Source: Gammaproteobacteria bacterium HGW-Gammaproteobacteria-13
Lineage (GTDB): Bacteria > Pseudomonadota > Gammaproteobacteria > Pseudomonadales > Pseudomonadaceae
Direction: 5' to 3'
DNA: 64,000 nucleotides
Assembly (NCBI GenBank): GCA_002840155.1
Contig: PGZH01000004.1
Coordinates: forward strand, 186,001-250,000
The stretch's first letter is position 1; each line of letters begins with the position of its first letter. The position numbers and the translations under genes were made by a program. Shown piece after piece: positions 1 through 8,927 of this stretch. The notes under the pieces were generated by a model, which did not search any database, was not told the DNA's origin, and was given only the letters and a program-made list of their open reading frames with translations.

Positions 1-2
1 TG

Positions 3-1292
3 TACATCAACCGTGAACTGGTGAATGTCGCCAAGAACAACAGCTATTACGTCAATTACAGCTCGCCACTGCCGACCGATGATTCGGTGCTGGTGCCGAA
101 AATGGCCTACAGCTACTACCTGCCAAAATGGGACATGGCCCTGGGCACCGCGATCAATCTGGACGGCGTTGAGGCGCAGATCGCCCAGGTGCAAGTTGAA
201 ATCGACGAGCGCATCAGCACCATCATTACCAGCATCATGGTGATTGCCGCCGTGCTGCTGGTGGTCTTCGGCATTGTCGGTGTGGTGCTGAGCAATACCT
301 TCCTGCGCCCGTTGCAGCAGATCAAGGACAACCTCGATGACATCGCCGCCGGTGAAGGCGACCTGACTCGCCGCCTGCCGATCAACGGTGACGATGAACT
401 TGGCCAACTGGCCGGCTCGTTCAACCGCTTTGTTGAGAAGATCCACGGCCTGGTGCGGCAGATCGTCGACATGACCGGCCAGCTGACCGAACTGGTCGGC
501 CAGGTATCGGCGCAGGCGCAGCGTTCGGAGGAGGCCATGGAGCGTCAGCGCCATGAGACCGATCAGGTGGCGACTGCCATCAATGAAATGTCCGCCGCCG
601 CCCATGAAGTCGCGCAAAGCGCCCAGGGCGCAGCCGAGGCAGCGCAGAAGACTGACACCGAAGGCCAGGCCGCGAAAAAGGTGGTCGATGGCAGCATCGA
701 GCGCATTCACACCCTGGTGCAGGATATCCGCGACAGCGGCGTGTCCCTCGACACCCTGCAGAAAGACGTGTCGTCGATTGTCAGTGTGCTCGATGTGATC
801 CGCTCCATTGCCGAGCAGACCAACCTGCTCGCGCTCAACGCCGCCATCGAGGCTGCGCGGGCCGGTGAAGCAGGGCGCGGCTTTGCTGTGGTCGCCGATG
901 AGGTGCGGGCGTTGGCGAGCCGTACGCAGCAGAGCACCCAGGAAATTCAGGGCATGATCGACCGCCTGCAAAAGGGCACCCAGGATGCGGTGACGGCGAT
1001 GCGCCGCTCCAGTGATGCCGGCGATGTCACCAGCGAACAGGCCAACCGCGCCGGTACCTCGCTGGATGCCATTGCGCAATTGATCGGCACCATCAACGCG
1101 ATGAACGCGCAGATCGCCAGCGCCGCTGAGGAACAAACCGCCGTGGCCGAAGAGATCAACCGCAGCGTGCACAAGATTGCCGTAGCGGTGGACAGCGTGG
1201 CCGACGAAACCCAGCAGGGCGCACAGACCGCGCGCAACCTGGCCGGGCTGGGTGAGCGGCTGGGCTCACTGGTGCGCCAGTTCCGCATCTAG
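3..1292 (+). CDS. methyl-accepting chemotaxis protein (5' end outside window)
   Basis: Transmembrane chemoreceptor that passes ligand signals to CheA/CheW. The frame is open from base 3, so the true start lies upstream. Visible in order: the end of a periplasmic Cache-type sensor (about the first 60 residues), one transmembrane helix (bases ~215-300), a HAMP linker (bases ~300-460) and the long coiled-coil signalling domain. The conserved hairpin tip, with [19 protein letters not shown], is at bases ~815-870. It ends in VRQFRI without a CheR-docking pentapeptide. The ligand cannot be told because most of the sensor is missing. Family assignment is secure. Confidence 0.96.
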   Translation, partial: YINRELVNVAKNNSYYVNYSSPLPTDDSVLVPKMAYSYYLPKWDMALGTAINLDGVEAQIAQVQVEIDERISTIITSIMVIAAVLLVVFGIVGVVLSNTFLRPLQQIKDNLDDIAAGEGDLTRRLPINGDDELGQLAGSFNRFVEKIHGLVRQIVDMTGQLTELVGQVSAQAQRSEEAMERQRHETDQVATAINEMSAAAHEVAQSAQGAAEAAQKTDTEGQAAKKVVDGSIERIHTLVQDIRDSGVSLDTLQKDVSSIVSVLDVIRSIAEQTNLLALNAAIEAARAGEAGRGFAVVADEVRALASRTQQSTQEIQGMIDRLQKGTQDAVTAMRRSSDAGDVTSEQANRAGTSLDAIAQLIGTINAMNAQIASAAEEQTAVAEEINRSVHKIAVAVDSVADETQQGAQTARNLAGLGERLGSLVRQFRI

Positions 1293-1312
1293 CGCACGGC
1301 GCTGCATCATCG

Positions 1313-1340
1313 AAAGGGAAGCCAAGCTTCCCTTTTTATT
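1313..1340 (+). terminator. Rho-independent terminator of the chemoreceptor gene
   Basis: Hairpin AAGGGAAGC / GCTTCCCTT with a 2-3 base loop followed by a T-rich tract, starting 21 bases after the stop codon. Confidence 0.85.
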
Positions 1341-1347
1341 TTTCTCC

Positions 1348-1388
1348 GTAGGAGCGGGCCATGCCCGCGACAATCGTTTCGCGGACAT
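1348..1388. repeat. Pseudomonas REP-like palindrome
   Basis: GTAGGAGCGGGC-CAT-GCCCGCGA followed by a second CGCG-rich arm (TTTCGCGGACATGGC) is the usual form of extragenic REP palindromes in Pseudomonas. It lies in the 420-base gap between the chemoreceptor and the next gene. Apart from this and the terminator I see nothing convincing in that gap, beyond the promoter region expected for the downstream gene. Confidence 0.75.
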
Positions 1389-1712
1389 GGCTAGGCGCCC
1401 CCGCCGCTCCGAAAGGTCAACGGCGTACCGGCAGATAACCGCAATAGCTTAAAACCCATCGCGCTATATCCAATAAGTATGTTGCCCTGTGGTTAGCGGG
1501 AGTTTCTTGGACTAACGTGCACGAATCGCCGGGCCAGCTTGAACCTTGAGCAGCGGCGACACGTTTGGGTGCGCGCAGTTACTGCTGCTTCGGCGCGGTG
1601 TATGAGCAGTCTCCAGTGGGTGATGGGCTGATTTCGGGTGACAGCTGGAGGGGGTTCGTACAACGGCTCGGGTATGTGGACCCATCGATAACAACAAGAT
1701 GAGGGACTCACC

Positions 1713-3107
1713 ATGTCTGTAGCGATAACACTTCGGCGCTGTGCCGCGCCGCTGATAGTTTCGGCCCTGGTCATGCCAGTGCAGGCCGAGGAGGGCGATT
1801 ACAACTTCTGGCAAACCCTGAGCAACCTGGTAGTGGCACCGGCGGCAGATAACAAGGTCACCCCGGCGCAACGCCTTGGGCCGTACCCGCTGCTGGCCAA
1901 CCCGAGCGGCTTCAACAGTGGCTTCAAACCAGCCAATTACTACGCCTGGCAAACCGTGCAGATGGCCCCGCAAACCGGCGCCGTGTGCGGCAATGGCTCG
2001 CCGTACAAGTTCTTCGTCAATCGTGTACCCAATACCCGCAACACCATCATCTACCTGGAGGGCGGTGGTGCCTGCTGGGACTACGCCAGTTGCACCGGTC
2101 AAAGCGGCATTCGCGGCGCACGCAACCCCAACGGCATTCCCAATGACTACATGAGCCTGCTCAATCCGGGCGCCAGCCTGGTCAGCCCGTTTGTGGTGCG
2201 CCTGCATCCCTGGACGCGGGTAAAAACCCAGAACTGGAACATGGTCTATGTGCCGTATTGCACCGGCGACATCTACTCCGGTGATAAGGTCGCGGTCTAT
2301 CAAGACCCGCAAAGCCAGCAGGCGCCGTTGATCTGGCACCACAACGGCCTGCGCAATATGCGTGCGGTGGTGGGTTGGCTGAAAGACAACCTGCCACGTC
2401 CCACGCAGATGCTGACCACCGGCTGCAGCGCCGGCGGTGCCGGCAGCCTGACCAACTACGCACCGACCCGGCAGGATATTGCGCCGACGCGCAGCTTCCT
2501 GATCAATGATTCCGGCCCGGTGTTTTCGGCCATCAGCGGTGGTGGTAATAGCGCTTATCCATCCTTGCCGCTGCAGGGCTTGATCCGCAGTGCCTGGGGG
2601 CTGGATGCCGGGCCTTTGCCGTACCTGCAGTCGCGTTTACCAGGGCTTAACCTGAACAACCTGGGCACCATCTACCCGGCGTTGTCGAGCAACCTGGCGG
2701 CTGATCGCATGGGCCACACGCACTTCTGGAAGGACCTGAATTACTCGTCCTATTCCTATGAGCGCTTCTACCCGGAGATCATCAACGCGCCGAACCAGGC
2801 CGCCAAGGAGGCGTTGATTCACGCCAAGTGGGATGTGGATACCGGCAGGCTGCGTAACGAGCTGGCTAACCTGCCGAATGTCGGCGGTTATTTCCCGCAG
2901 TACCGTGCGGTCAATGAAAGCCACTGCACCAGCATCATCGAGTTTGCCAACGCGGATATTCAGGAGCAGAACCTGCAGCTGGATGACTTCGTCAATAACG
3001 TGATGAATGGCAGCGGCCCGGTACTGGATGCCTCCGAGCAGAGCGACACCGCCGACCGCAACAAACCCTTCAACCTGCTGTACTACGCGCTCGACCAACT
3101 GCTGTAA
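1713..3107 (+). CDS. secreted pectinacetylesterase-family (Notum-like) hydrolase
   Basis: Predicted exported serine esterase of 464 aa. A signal peptide covers residues 1-25, with likely cleavage after VQA. The family's oxyanion region LEGGGACWD lies near residue 115-123, and the nucleophile motif GCSAGG has its Ser at 239. Paired cysteines (ACWDYASC, GAVC) suggest disulfides in the periplasm or outside the cell. The start is preceded by GATGAGGGA. The natural substrate is unknown: bacterial members are annotated by similarity to plant pectin acetylesterases, and activity on pectin is not implied. It stands alone and converges on the next gene. Confidence 0.82.
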   Translation: MSVAITLRRCAAPLIVSALVMPVQAEEGDYNFWQTLSNLVVAPAADNKVTPAQRLGPYPLLANPSGFNSGFKPANYYAWQTVQMAPQTGAVCGNGSPYKFFVNRVPNTRNTIIYLEGGGACWDYASCTGQSGIRGARNPNGIPNDYMSLLNPGASLVSPFVVRLHPWTRVKTQNWNMVYVPYCTGDIYSGDKVAVYQDPQSQQAPLIWHHNGLRNMRAVVGWLKDNLPRPTQMLTTGCSAGGAGSLTNYAPTRQDIAPTRSFLINDSGPVFSAISGGGNSAYPSLPLQGLIRSAWGLDAGPLPYLQSRLPGLNLNNLGTIYPALSSNLAADRMGHTHFWKDLNYSSYSYERFYPEIINAPNQAAKEALIHAKWDVDTGRLRNELANLPNVGGYFPQYRAVNESHCTSIIEFANADIQEQNLQLDDFVNNVMNGSGPVLDASEQSDTADRNKPFNLLYYALDQLL

Positions 3108-3113
3108 CGCCAG

Positions 3114-3146
3114 CCCCGACCTGAGCAACCTGCTCAGGTCGGGTTA
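3114..3146. terminator. bidirectional terminator between convergent genes
   Basis: A 12-bp perfect stem CCCGACCTGAGC / GCTCAGGTCGGG with a 5-base loop sits between the two converging stop codons. Its right end touches the stop codon of the minus-strand gene. Confidence 0.75.
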
Positions 3147-3782
3147 TTGGTAGTGCTGTTCACGCGCCTGCTGCAGGCGTTGACGCAGGTACTCATCGCG
3201 GCTCAAACCATCGGGGAAGCTGTCCATGCTCAGGACTTCCTCGACGATGCGCTTCTCATCGGTCTTGTAACGACGAAATTCGGCGCTGGGTGTCACGGCC
3301 TTGGCTTCGCGCTCGGCGCTGATTGCCTTGTAGCGGGCGACCAGGGTCGCGGCCTGGTCTTTCTGCGCCTGTTCATCGCCGGTAGTGAGCTGAATCAGCC
3401 CCAGCTGCAGTAACAGCGACTCGCTCATGGCCAGTTCACTGCGTTGCTCGTAAGTTTCGATCTGCTCACGCAAGGCCTGTGCCTGGCTTTCACGCTGGGC
3501 GGGTGATAACTCGGCAGCGCCGCTGACAAAGCTGCGGTAGGCCTGGTGGAACGCCAGGCGTTGCTCCTGATTTTTTACCGCAGGGTTCTGCAACAGCTCT
3601 TGCAGCTGCGCCTCAGTGGGCATCGGCACTGCGGGGGTATCAGCAGTGAGCACGCTTGCGGGGCTCTCGGCCTGACTGGCCAGTGCAACCAGCTGCGGCT
3701 CGTCCTGTAGGCGCCAGTACAGCGTGCCGAATACTGCAATCAGCACCAGCCCACCGCCGATCAAAAGAGGTTTTCCCTGCAC
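3144..3782 (-). CDS. single-pass membrane-anchored helical protein, possibly PlcR/lipase-foldase-like
   Basis: A 212-aa protein with a short cytoplasmic N-terminus, one membrane segment (residues ~6-24) and a charged, helix-rich periplasmic domain. This is the layout of the membrane-anchored lipase foldases and of the phospholipase C accessory protein PlcR. It lacks an obvious RxxxFDY lipase-chaperone signature, and no lipase or phospholipase gene is next to it, so this likeness is tentative. Its partner could be encoded elsewhere. The coding call itself is good: normal codon use, sensible start, convergent terminator. Confidence 0.5.
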   Translation of the reverse strand: MQGKPLLIGGGLVLIAVFGTLYWRLQDEPQLVALASQAESPASVLTADTPAVPMPTEAQLQELLQNPAVKNQEQRLAFHQAYRSFVSGAAELSPAQRESQAQALREQIETYEQRSELAMSESLLLQLGLIQLTTGDEQAQKDQAATLVARYKAISAEREAKAVTPSAEFRRYKTDEKRIVEEVLSMDSFPDGLSRDEYLRQRLQQAREQHYQ

Positions 3783-3799
3783 CGGCTATCTCCTGAGTG

Positions 3800-3818
3800 A
3801 CGCCGCACAGTGCGGCGT
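3800..3818. repeat. perfect 9-bp inverted repeat
   Basis: ACGCCGCAC-A-GTGCGGCGT followed by TTTT on the plus strand. It lies between two minus-strand genes, so the T-run is on the wrong side for terminating the upstream DUF4442 gene. It may still slow read-through. Confidence 0.4.
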
Positions 3819-3841
3819 TTTCAGCTTAGCCCAGTCTGCTC

Positions 3842-4330
3842 TCAGCGCTTTTTACTGACCCAGGCCCAAAGCATTTCGCACTGGATCGGCTGGATGCCAG
3901 CTTCATCGGTCACCGTCACGGCAACCAGCACTTCGCCTTTTTCCTGGGTGTGAATGGCCTGAATCTGTTCGGGTGTCAGGCTGGCCACGGCGCGCAGGCT
4001 GCCGGTGGCACGTTTGAGGTAGTCGACCTTGAGGCTTTTGATCAGCGGCAGTTTGTCATCGGGCACGTTCATGCCGACCAGAAAGCCCGTGGCCGATTCA
4101 GCCAGCAGTGCCATAGCGGCGGCGTGTACGCCTTTGATGTGGTTCTGCACCTTGCGCTTGTTGGCGATGCTCATCACCGCTTGCTGTTGGGTCAGCGTAT
4201 GCACGCGCACCTTGGCGGTGCCGGCGAACTTCACCTGGGAGCCAAACAACAGCGACAGGGCTGGGCTTTGCAGGGCGCTGGGCAGTTGCTGGATTTTGCC
4301 GACGATACGGCTTAAGCGGTTGCTGGACAT
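3842..4330 (-). CDS. DUF4442 hotdog-fold protein (thioesterase-like)
   Basis: A 162-aa protein from MSSNRLSRIVGKIQ. A longer frame begins 14 codons upstream, but this ATG follows a GCAAAGAGC ribosome-binding stretch and matches the usual family length. DUF4442 proteins have the hotdog thioesterase fold (related to PaaI/YbgC). The central segment VHAAAMALLAESATGFLVGM corresponds to the helix and strand that form the acyl-CoA pocket. The substrate is unknown. It reads in the same direction as the PhoX-type gene upstream, with a hairpin between them, so it probably has its own promoter. Confidence 0.75.
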   Translation of the reverse strand: MSSNRLSRIVGKIQQLPSALQSPALSLLFGSQVKFAGTAKVRVHTLTQQQAVMSIANKRKVQNHIKGVHAAAMALLAESATGFLVGMNVPDDKLPLIKSLKVDYLKRATGSLRAVASLTPEQIQAIHTQEKGEVLVAVTVTDEAGIQPIQCEMLWAWVSKKR

Positions 4331-4380
4331 GCTGATGCTCTTTGCGCAAAGGGAAGGGCATGAGTCTGTCACAGCGAAAT

Positions 4381-4406
4381 GTGACCGGCCAGGGCTGGCC
4401 GGTCAC
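4381..4406 (-). terminator. hairpin downstream of the PhoX-family gene
   Basis: A 10-bp perfect stem GTGACCGGCC / GGCCGGTCAC with a 6-base loop, 16 bases past the stop. The T-tract on the minus strand is poor (ATTTCG), so termination strength is uncertain. Confidence 0.6.
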
Positions 4407-4421
4407 GTTATTGCCCGTCGA

Positions 4422-6422
4422 TTAGAGCAACCGACGGCCGTCTTCGCGGGTGATGATTACCGTAGCCGAGCGCGGACGCTGACCAGAACCATCGGGCCAG
4501 GTACTGAGCAGATTGGTAGACGTTGAGCCTTCACCCGGGTGCTGGATATTGACGAACAGGGTGCGGAAGTCCGGGGTCGCGGTAATACCGGTAACCTCGG
4601 CGCCGACAGGCCCGACCAGAAAACGCTTCAACTCACCGGTGCGCGGTTCGGCAACCAGCATCTGGTTGTTGCCGAACGGGCCGCTATTCAGCTGGCTGCC
4701 GCTCATATCGGTCTGAATCCACAGCCGACCCTCTTCGTCGAACCACAGCCCGTCGGGGCTGGCCAGGCGGTTATCGGCAGTCAGCGGTTGGCCATTCGGG
4801 CCGATGCTATCGGTCTCCGGGCCGGCCAGCATAAACAGGCTCCAGGCGAACTGGCGGCCGGCGTAATCCTTGCTCAGCTCACGCCAGCGGATGATATGGC
4901 CGAACGCGTTAGCGGGGCGCGGGTTGGCCGCATCGGCACTGGTACGGGCACTGTTGTTGGTCAGGGTGAAATACACCTCGCCGTTGTCCGGATTGACCGC
5001 GCCCCATTCTGGCCGGTCCATCTTGGTGGCGCCGGCCACGTCTGCCGCCAGACGGGTATTGATCAGCACTTCACCCTGATCGGCAAAGCTAACGCCAGCA
5101 GCCTTGCAGGCTTTCTGGAACTTCTTGTCGCTGATATCCAGCGCCAGCCATTCACCCTTGCCGCTGTTATCAAAGCGCGCGACATACAGCGTGCCTTCGT
5201 CCAGCAACCGGCCATTGCTGCGCCCTGGGCGGTATTTGTCGCGGCTGACGTATTTGTAGATGTACTCGTTCTGCGAGTCGTCGCCGGAATAGCACACCAC
5301 TGGGCGGCCTGATTTTACCGGAGCGAACACCAGGCCTTCATGGGCAAAACGGCCGAGCGCCGTGCGCTTGACGGGTACGGACTCCGGCGCAAACGGATCG
5401 ATTTCGACAATCCAGCCAAAGTGATTCGGCTCATTGCGATAGTCCGCGCTGGCGGTGGTGGTGATGCGCGTGGCATCGAAACGCTCGAACTCATCACCCT
5501 TGAGGTGATCCCAGCCGTAGCGGCTGCTGCTGCGCAGGCCATAGCGGCTTAGCTCGCGCGGCAGGTCGCTATCGCGGCTGGCAAAGTAGCCGGCCCAGTT
5601 TTCTTCGCAGGTCAGGTAGGTGCCCCACGGGGTGAAACCGTGGGCGCAATTGTTCAAGGTGCCGCGCGTTGCCGTGCCTTTGGGGCTGTAACGGGTTTTC
5701 AGCAGCGCATGGCCGCGCGCCGGGCCGCTGATCTGCATCGGCGTGGCCCCGGTAATCCGGCGGTTTCTGGCGCTCGGCAAGACCGCCCATTCGCCATTCA
5801 GGCCGCGGCGTACTTCCACCACGGAAACGCCGTGGGCGTTGATTTCCTTGCGCACTTCTTCGGCGCTGCTGCGTTTGCCGGCCACCAGCGTCGGGCCGTT
5901 GGGGTGCAGCAGCGGCGCGTCGACGTACTCGTGGTTGAGCACCAGCAGGCCGTGATCGCTTTTCTTGCCGCCGCGCTGGGCGTCAATCGGGAAGAAATGC
6001 ATGCCGTCATGGTGCATGCCCAGTTGTTCGGCCTGATCCTGAGCGCTGTTGCTGCCATCACTCAGATAAGCCGGGTAATTGCCGGTGATCGGCGTACCCC
6101 AGGGGATAAAGGTTGTGGCGCGGTAGCCGGCCGGCACGCTGATGCCATCAAGGCGGCTGGTGGCGACTGCAGTGAACGGCAGTTTGCTGCGCGGCTTAAA
6201 ACGCAGTTTTTCCAGGCCTTTGGCGGCGGGCTCTGCCGCCACCGCAGCGCCAGGCAGCGCGCTGCCGAGAAACGCCAGGGTGCCGAGCGCGGCGCCGGCG
6301 GCCAGCACTTGCCGACGGCCAACGCCGTCGATCAGCTGATTGATATGCGGGTTAGCAGACGCATTACTGGGCAATTCATCGCCATTGCCGAACAGTACTG
6401 GCTGGTCATTATCGAGGCTCAT
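4422..6422 (-). CDS. Tat-exported PhoX-family phosphatase (DUF839)
   Basis: A 666-aa protein starting MSLDNDQPVL; the start is fixed by AAGGAG seven bases upstream, and the frame continues 38 codons further upstream without support. A twin-arginine signal (RR at 36-37, hydrophobic run to ~residue 62, AVA cleavage) means it folds in the cytoplasm and is exported by Tat, as expected for PhoX enzymes, which bind Ca and Fe. The body has the DUF839 beta-propeller features: GMHHDGMHFFP, LVLNHEYVD, NNCAHGFTPWGTYLTCEEN. It probably releases phosphate from organic phosphoesters in the periplasm. I saw no clear Pho box upstream, so phosphate control is not shown. Confidence 0.85.
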   Translation of the reverse strand: MSLDNDQPVLFGNGDELPSNASANPHINQLIDGVGRRQVLAAGAALGTLAFLGSALPGAAVAAEPAAKGLEKLRFKPRSKLPFTAVATSRLDGISVPAGYRATTFIPWGTPITGNYPAYLSDGSNSAQDQAEQLGMHHDGMHFFPIDAQRGGKKSDHGLLVLNHEYVDAPLLHPNGPTLVAGKRSSAEEVRKEINAHGVSVVEVRRGLNGEWAVLPSARNRRITGATPMQISGPARGHALLKTRYSPKGTATRGTLNNCAHGFTPWGTYLTCEENWAGYFASRDSDLPRELSRYGLRSSSRYGWDHLKGDEFERFDATRITTTASADYRNEPNHFGWIVEIDPFAPESVPVKRTALGRFAHEGLVFAPVKSGRPVVCYSGDDSQNEYIYKYVSRDKYRPGRSNGRLLDEGTLYVARFDNSGKGEWLALDISDKKFQKACKAAGVSFADQGEVLINTRLAADVAGATKMDRPEWGAVNPDNGEVYFTLTNNSARTSADAANPRPANAFGHIIRWRELSKDYAGRQFAWSLFMLAGPETDSIGPNGQPLTADNRLASPDGLWFDEEGRLWIQTDMSGSQLNSGPFGNNQMLVAEPRTGELKRFLVGPVGAEVTGITATPDFRTLFVNIQHPGEGSTSTNLLSTWPDGSGQRPRSATVIITREDGRRLL

Positions 6423-6535
6423 GCAGGCTCCTTGGATTAATCGACGGGTGCCTGACGCTATCCAATGAAATTGACGTAAACATGACAGCGGCTGTGCGAA
6501 AGCGCACAAAACCGAAAAAGGGCAAATTGCAGGCA

Positions 6536-6613
6536 AAAAAATGGCCGGGAGCCATTTTTAACGTCGCACAGCGACGGCCAGAAGGGTGGCCGCCATGGAT
6601 GGCAGGCCATAAA
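6536..6613 (+). repeat. three-hairpin structured repeat, copy 1
   Basis: Three stem-loops in a row: AAAATGGC-cggga-GCCATTTT, then GTCGC-aca-GCGAC, then a GGCC...GGCC stem around GCCATGGATG, ending CCATAAA directly before a terminator. A second copy at 20722-20796 keeps the order, spacing and loop sequences while changing both sides of the first stem (TGGC/GCCA here, TTGC/GCAA there). It lies between the promoter side of the PhoX gene and the 3' end of aceA. Confidence 0.75.
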
Positions 6614-6644
6614 AAAATCCCAGCATTTCTGCTGGGATTTTCTT
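6611..6644. terminator. bidirectional terminator downstream of aceA
   Basis: Stem AATCCCAGCA / TGCTGGGATT with a 4-base loop, an A-run on the left and a T-run on the right, so it can stop transcription from either side. It follows the aceA stop on the minus strand. Confidence 0.85.
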
Positions 6645-6689
6645 AACACCCTCAACCTTGATCGTGGCCTCGGTTGAGTGATCCGGTTC

Positions 6690-8285
6690 TTAGCTGAACT
6701 GGTTCATGGTGTTGTCTTTGCCGCCGGCTTTCAGGGCCGCTTCACCAGCGAAGTACTCTTTGTGAGCGTCGCCGATGTCGGAACCGGACATGTTCTGGTG
6801 CTTAACGCAGGCGATACCTTGACGGATCTCCTGACGCTGAACGCCTTTCACGTAGGCCAGCATGCCTTGGTCTGCGAAGTAACCTTTGGCCAGGTTGTCG
6901 GTGGACAGCGCGGCGGTGTGGTAGGTCGGCAGAGTGATCAGGTGGTGGAAGATACCGGCGCGAGCCGAGCCATCACGCTGGAAGGTACGGATCTTCTCGT
7001 CAGCAACCTGAGCCAGTTCGCTTTCGTCGTACTCGACGCTCATCAGCTTGGCGCGGTCGTAGGCGGAAACGTCCTTGCCTTCAGCAACAAAGGCATCGAA
7101 TACCTGCTGACGGAAGTTCAGGGTCCAGTTGAACGATGGGCTGTTGTTGTAAACCAGCTTGGCGTTCGGGATGGTTTTGCGGATCTCGTCAACCATGGCA
7201 GCGATCTGGCCAACGTGTGGCTTCTCGGTTTCGATCCACAGCATGTCGGCGCCGTTCTGCAGCGAGGTGATGCTGTCCAGTACGCAGCGCGCTTCACCGG
7301 TGCCAGCACGGAACTGGAACAGATTGGACGGCAGACGCTTAGGACGCAGCAGCTTGCCTTCGCGGTTCAGAACCACGTCGCCGTTCTTCAGGTCGGCTGG
7401 GGAAACTTCTTCGCAATCCAGGAAGGAGTTGTACTGGTCGCCCAGGTCGCCCGGCTGGTTGGTAACTGCGATCTGCTTGGTCAGGCCAGCACCCAGGGAG
7501 TCGGTACGCGCAACGATCACGCCGTTGTCGATGCCCAGCTCGAGGAATGCGTAGCGAACAGCGTTGATCTTGGCCAGGAAGTCGGCGTGAGGAACGGTCA
7601 CTTTACCGTCCTGGTGGCCGCACTGCTTCTCGTCAGAAACCTGGTTTTCGATCTGGATGCAGCAAGCACCCGCTTCAATCATCTTCTTGGCCAGCAGGTA
7701 GGTGGCTTCCGGGTTACCGAAACCAGCGTCGATGTCGGCGATGATTGGCACTACGTGGGTTTCGTAGTTGTCGATCTGGTTCTGGATTTCAGCAGCCTTG
7801 GCGTTGTCATCGGCAGCGCGAGCAGCGTCCAGAGCGGTGAAAAGCAGGTCCAGCTCACGGGCGTCAGCCTGGCGCAGGAAGGTGTACAGCTCTTCGATCA
7901 GGCCGGAAACCGAGGTTTTCTCGTGCATGGACTGATCCGGCAGCGGACCGAAATCCGAACGCAGAGCAGCAACCATCCAGCCCGACAGGTAGAGGTAACG
8001 CTTGTTGGTGGTCTTCAGGTGCTTCTTGATCGAAATCAGCTTCTGCTGACCGATGAAACCATGCCAGCAGCCCAGGGACTGGGTGTAGACGGAGGAGTCA
8101 GCATCGTACTCAGCCATGTCTTTGCGCATGATGTCGGCAGTGTACTGAGCGATTTCCAGGCCGGTTTTGAAGCGGTTCTGGGCGCGCATGCGGGCCACGG
8201 ACTCAGGGTCGATAGCGCTCCAGCTGCTGCCAGCAGCGGCTTTAAGGGCGGCAACGGCTTTGATGTCGTTTTGATAAGCTGACAT
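6690..8285 (-). CDS. aceA: isocitrate lyase
   Basis: Splits isocitrate to succinate and glyoxylate, the first step of the glyoxylate shunt, needed for growth on acetate or fatty acids. The protein is 531 aa from MSAYQNDIKAV, the same length as the P. aeruginosa enzyme. The start follows GAAGGATTGACC; the frame runs 66 codons further upstream but without a ribosome site. The catalytic loop is KQCGHQDGK with Cys222. It belongs to the longer ICL subgroup of pseudomonads (KQCGH instead of the common KKCGH). Both isocitrate dehydrogenases that compete for its substrate lie 9-12 kb away in this window. Confidence 0.97.
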   Translation of the reverse strand: MSAYQNDIKAVAALKAAAGSSWSAIDPESVARMRAQNRFKTGLEIAQYTADIMRKDMAEYDADSSVYTQSLGCWHGFIGQQKLISIKKHLKTTNKRYLYLSGWMVAALRSDFGPLPDQSMHEKTSVSGLIEELYTFLRQADARELDLLFTALDAARAADDNAKAAEIQNQIDNYETHVVPIIADIDAGFGNPEATYLLAKKMIEAGACCIQIENQVSDEKQCGHQDGKVTVPHADFLAKINAVRYAFLELGIDNGVIVARTDSLGAGLTKQIAVTNQPGDLGDQYNSFLDCEEVSPADLKNGDVVLNREGKLLRPKRLPSNLFQFRAGTGEARCVLDSITSLQNGADMLWIETEKPHVGQIAAMVDEIRKTIPNAKLVYNNSPSFNWTLNFRQQVFDAFVAEGKDVSAYDRAKLMSVEYDESELAQVADEKIRTFQRDGSARAGIFHHLITLPTYHTAALSTDNLAKGYFADQGMLAYVKGVQRQEIRQGIACVKHQNMSGSDIGDAHKEYFAGEAALKAGGKDNTMNQFS

Positions 8286-8885
8286 GGTCAATCCTTCAAA
8301 GTATGTGTTTGGTTGAGCACCGACTTCCCCACTGAACACCAATGCTTTAACAGCAATGTTGCTGGTGGTTGTTGTAGCCAACTGCAGAACGCCGAGACAT
8401 CGACTTGAGACGGAATTGATCCGGGAGGAGGGTGACGAGCTAAACAGTTCGCGGGCTTCAGCTGTTGCAAATGAGCGGGTCATTTGGCGTTTACCGGCAA
8501 AGATGCCGTTGGACGACTCAACGTGCTGTGCTTGCTGCGCGCTGTTGCTAAACGCTTCCCCGTCCCTCAGGACAACTTCGTTCCAGTCGCAATCTCATCG
8601 AACGGCCTTGTGGGCTTTACAACGCAAATCGGCTCGGACGGTAAGTTGGAGCGCGATTCGGAGGGCCTTTCAGCACCTCTGATTAGCGGGAGCGGGGCCA
8701 TCATGCCTCTGCCAAAAGTGTTCGTCAATTATTTTGTAGTGCTTTCCGCATGACTACTACATAAATCCGAAAACGACCGACAAGTCAGCTTTTACGGCTC
8801 TATCCGGCGGCTTGTGGGCTGGTGAGGCATTTCGTTTGCGCGTATGGCAAGGCCGCTGGCGTGTATCAGGCGATGAGCGGTGCTG
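8286..8885 (-). promoter_or_regulatory. long aceA upstream region
   Basis: About 600 bases without a convincing gene; a plus-strand 89-codon frame at 8484-8753 has no ribosome site or recognisable product. An inverted repeat TGTAGT-N15-ACTACA lies at 8735-8761, about 450 bases from the aceA start, and could be an operator. No sigma-factor motif could be assigned with confidence. Confidence 0.35.
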
Positions 8886-8913
8886 GGCACTGACCCGAAA
8901 TCGGCTCAGTGCC
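8886..8913 (-). terminator. terminator-like hairpin
   Basis: Stem GGCACTGA-c-CCGA / TCGG-c-TCAGTGCC, 15 bases past the stop of the secretin-N-domain gene. There is no clear T-tract. Confidence 0.5.
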
Positions 8914-8927
8914 GTGGAGGCGGGAGG

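Noticed and set aside
6678..8282. 534-codon plus-strand frame opposite aceA
   Set aside because: It mirrors aceA codon by codon (a GC-rich antisense shadow), lacks a ribosome site and has no recognisable domain.
8484..8753. 89-codon frame in the aceA upstream gap
   Set aside because: No ribosome site, no family, alternative frames equally open.
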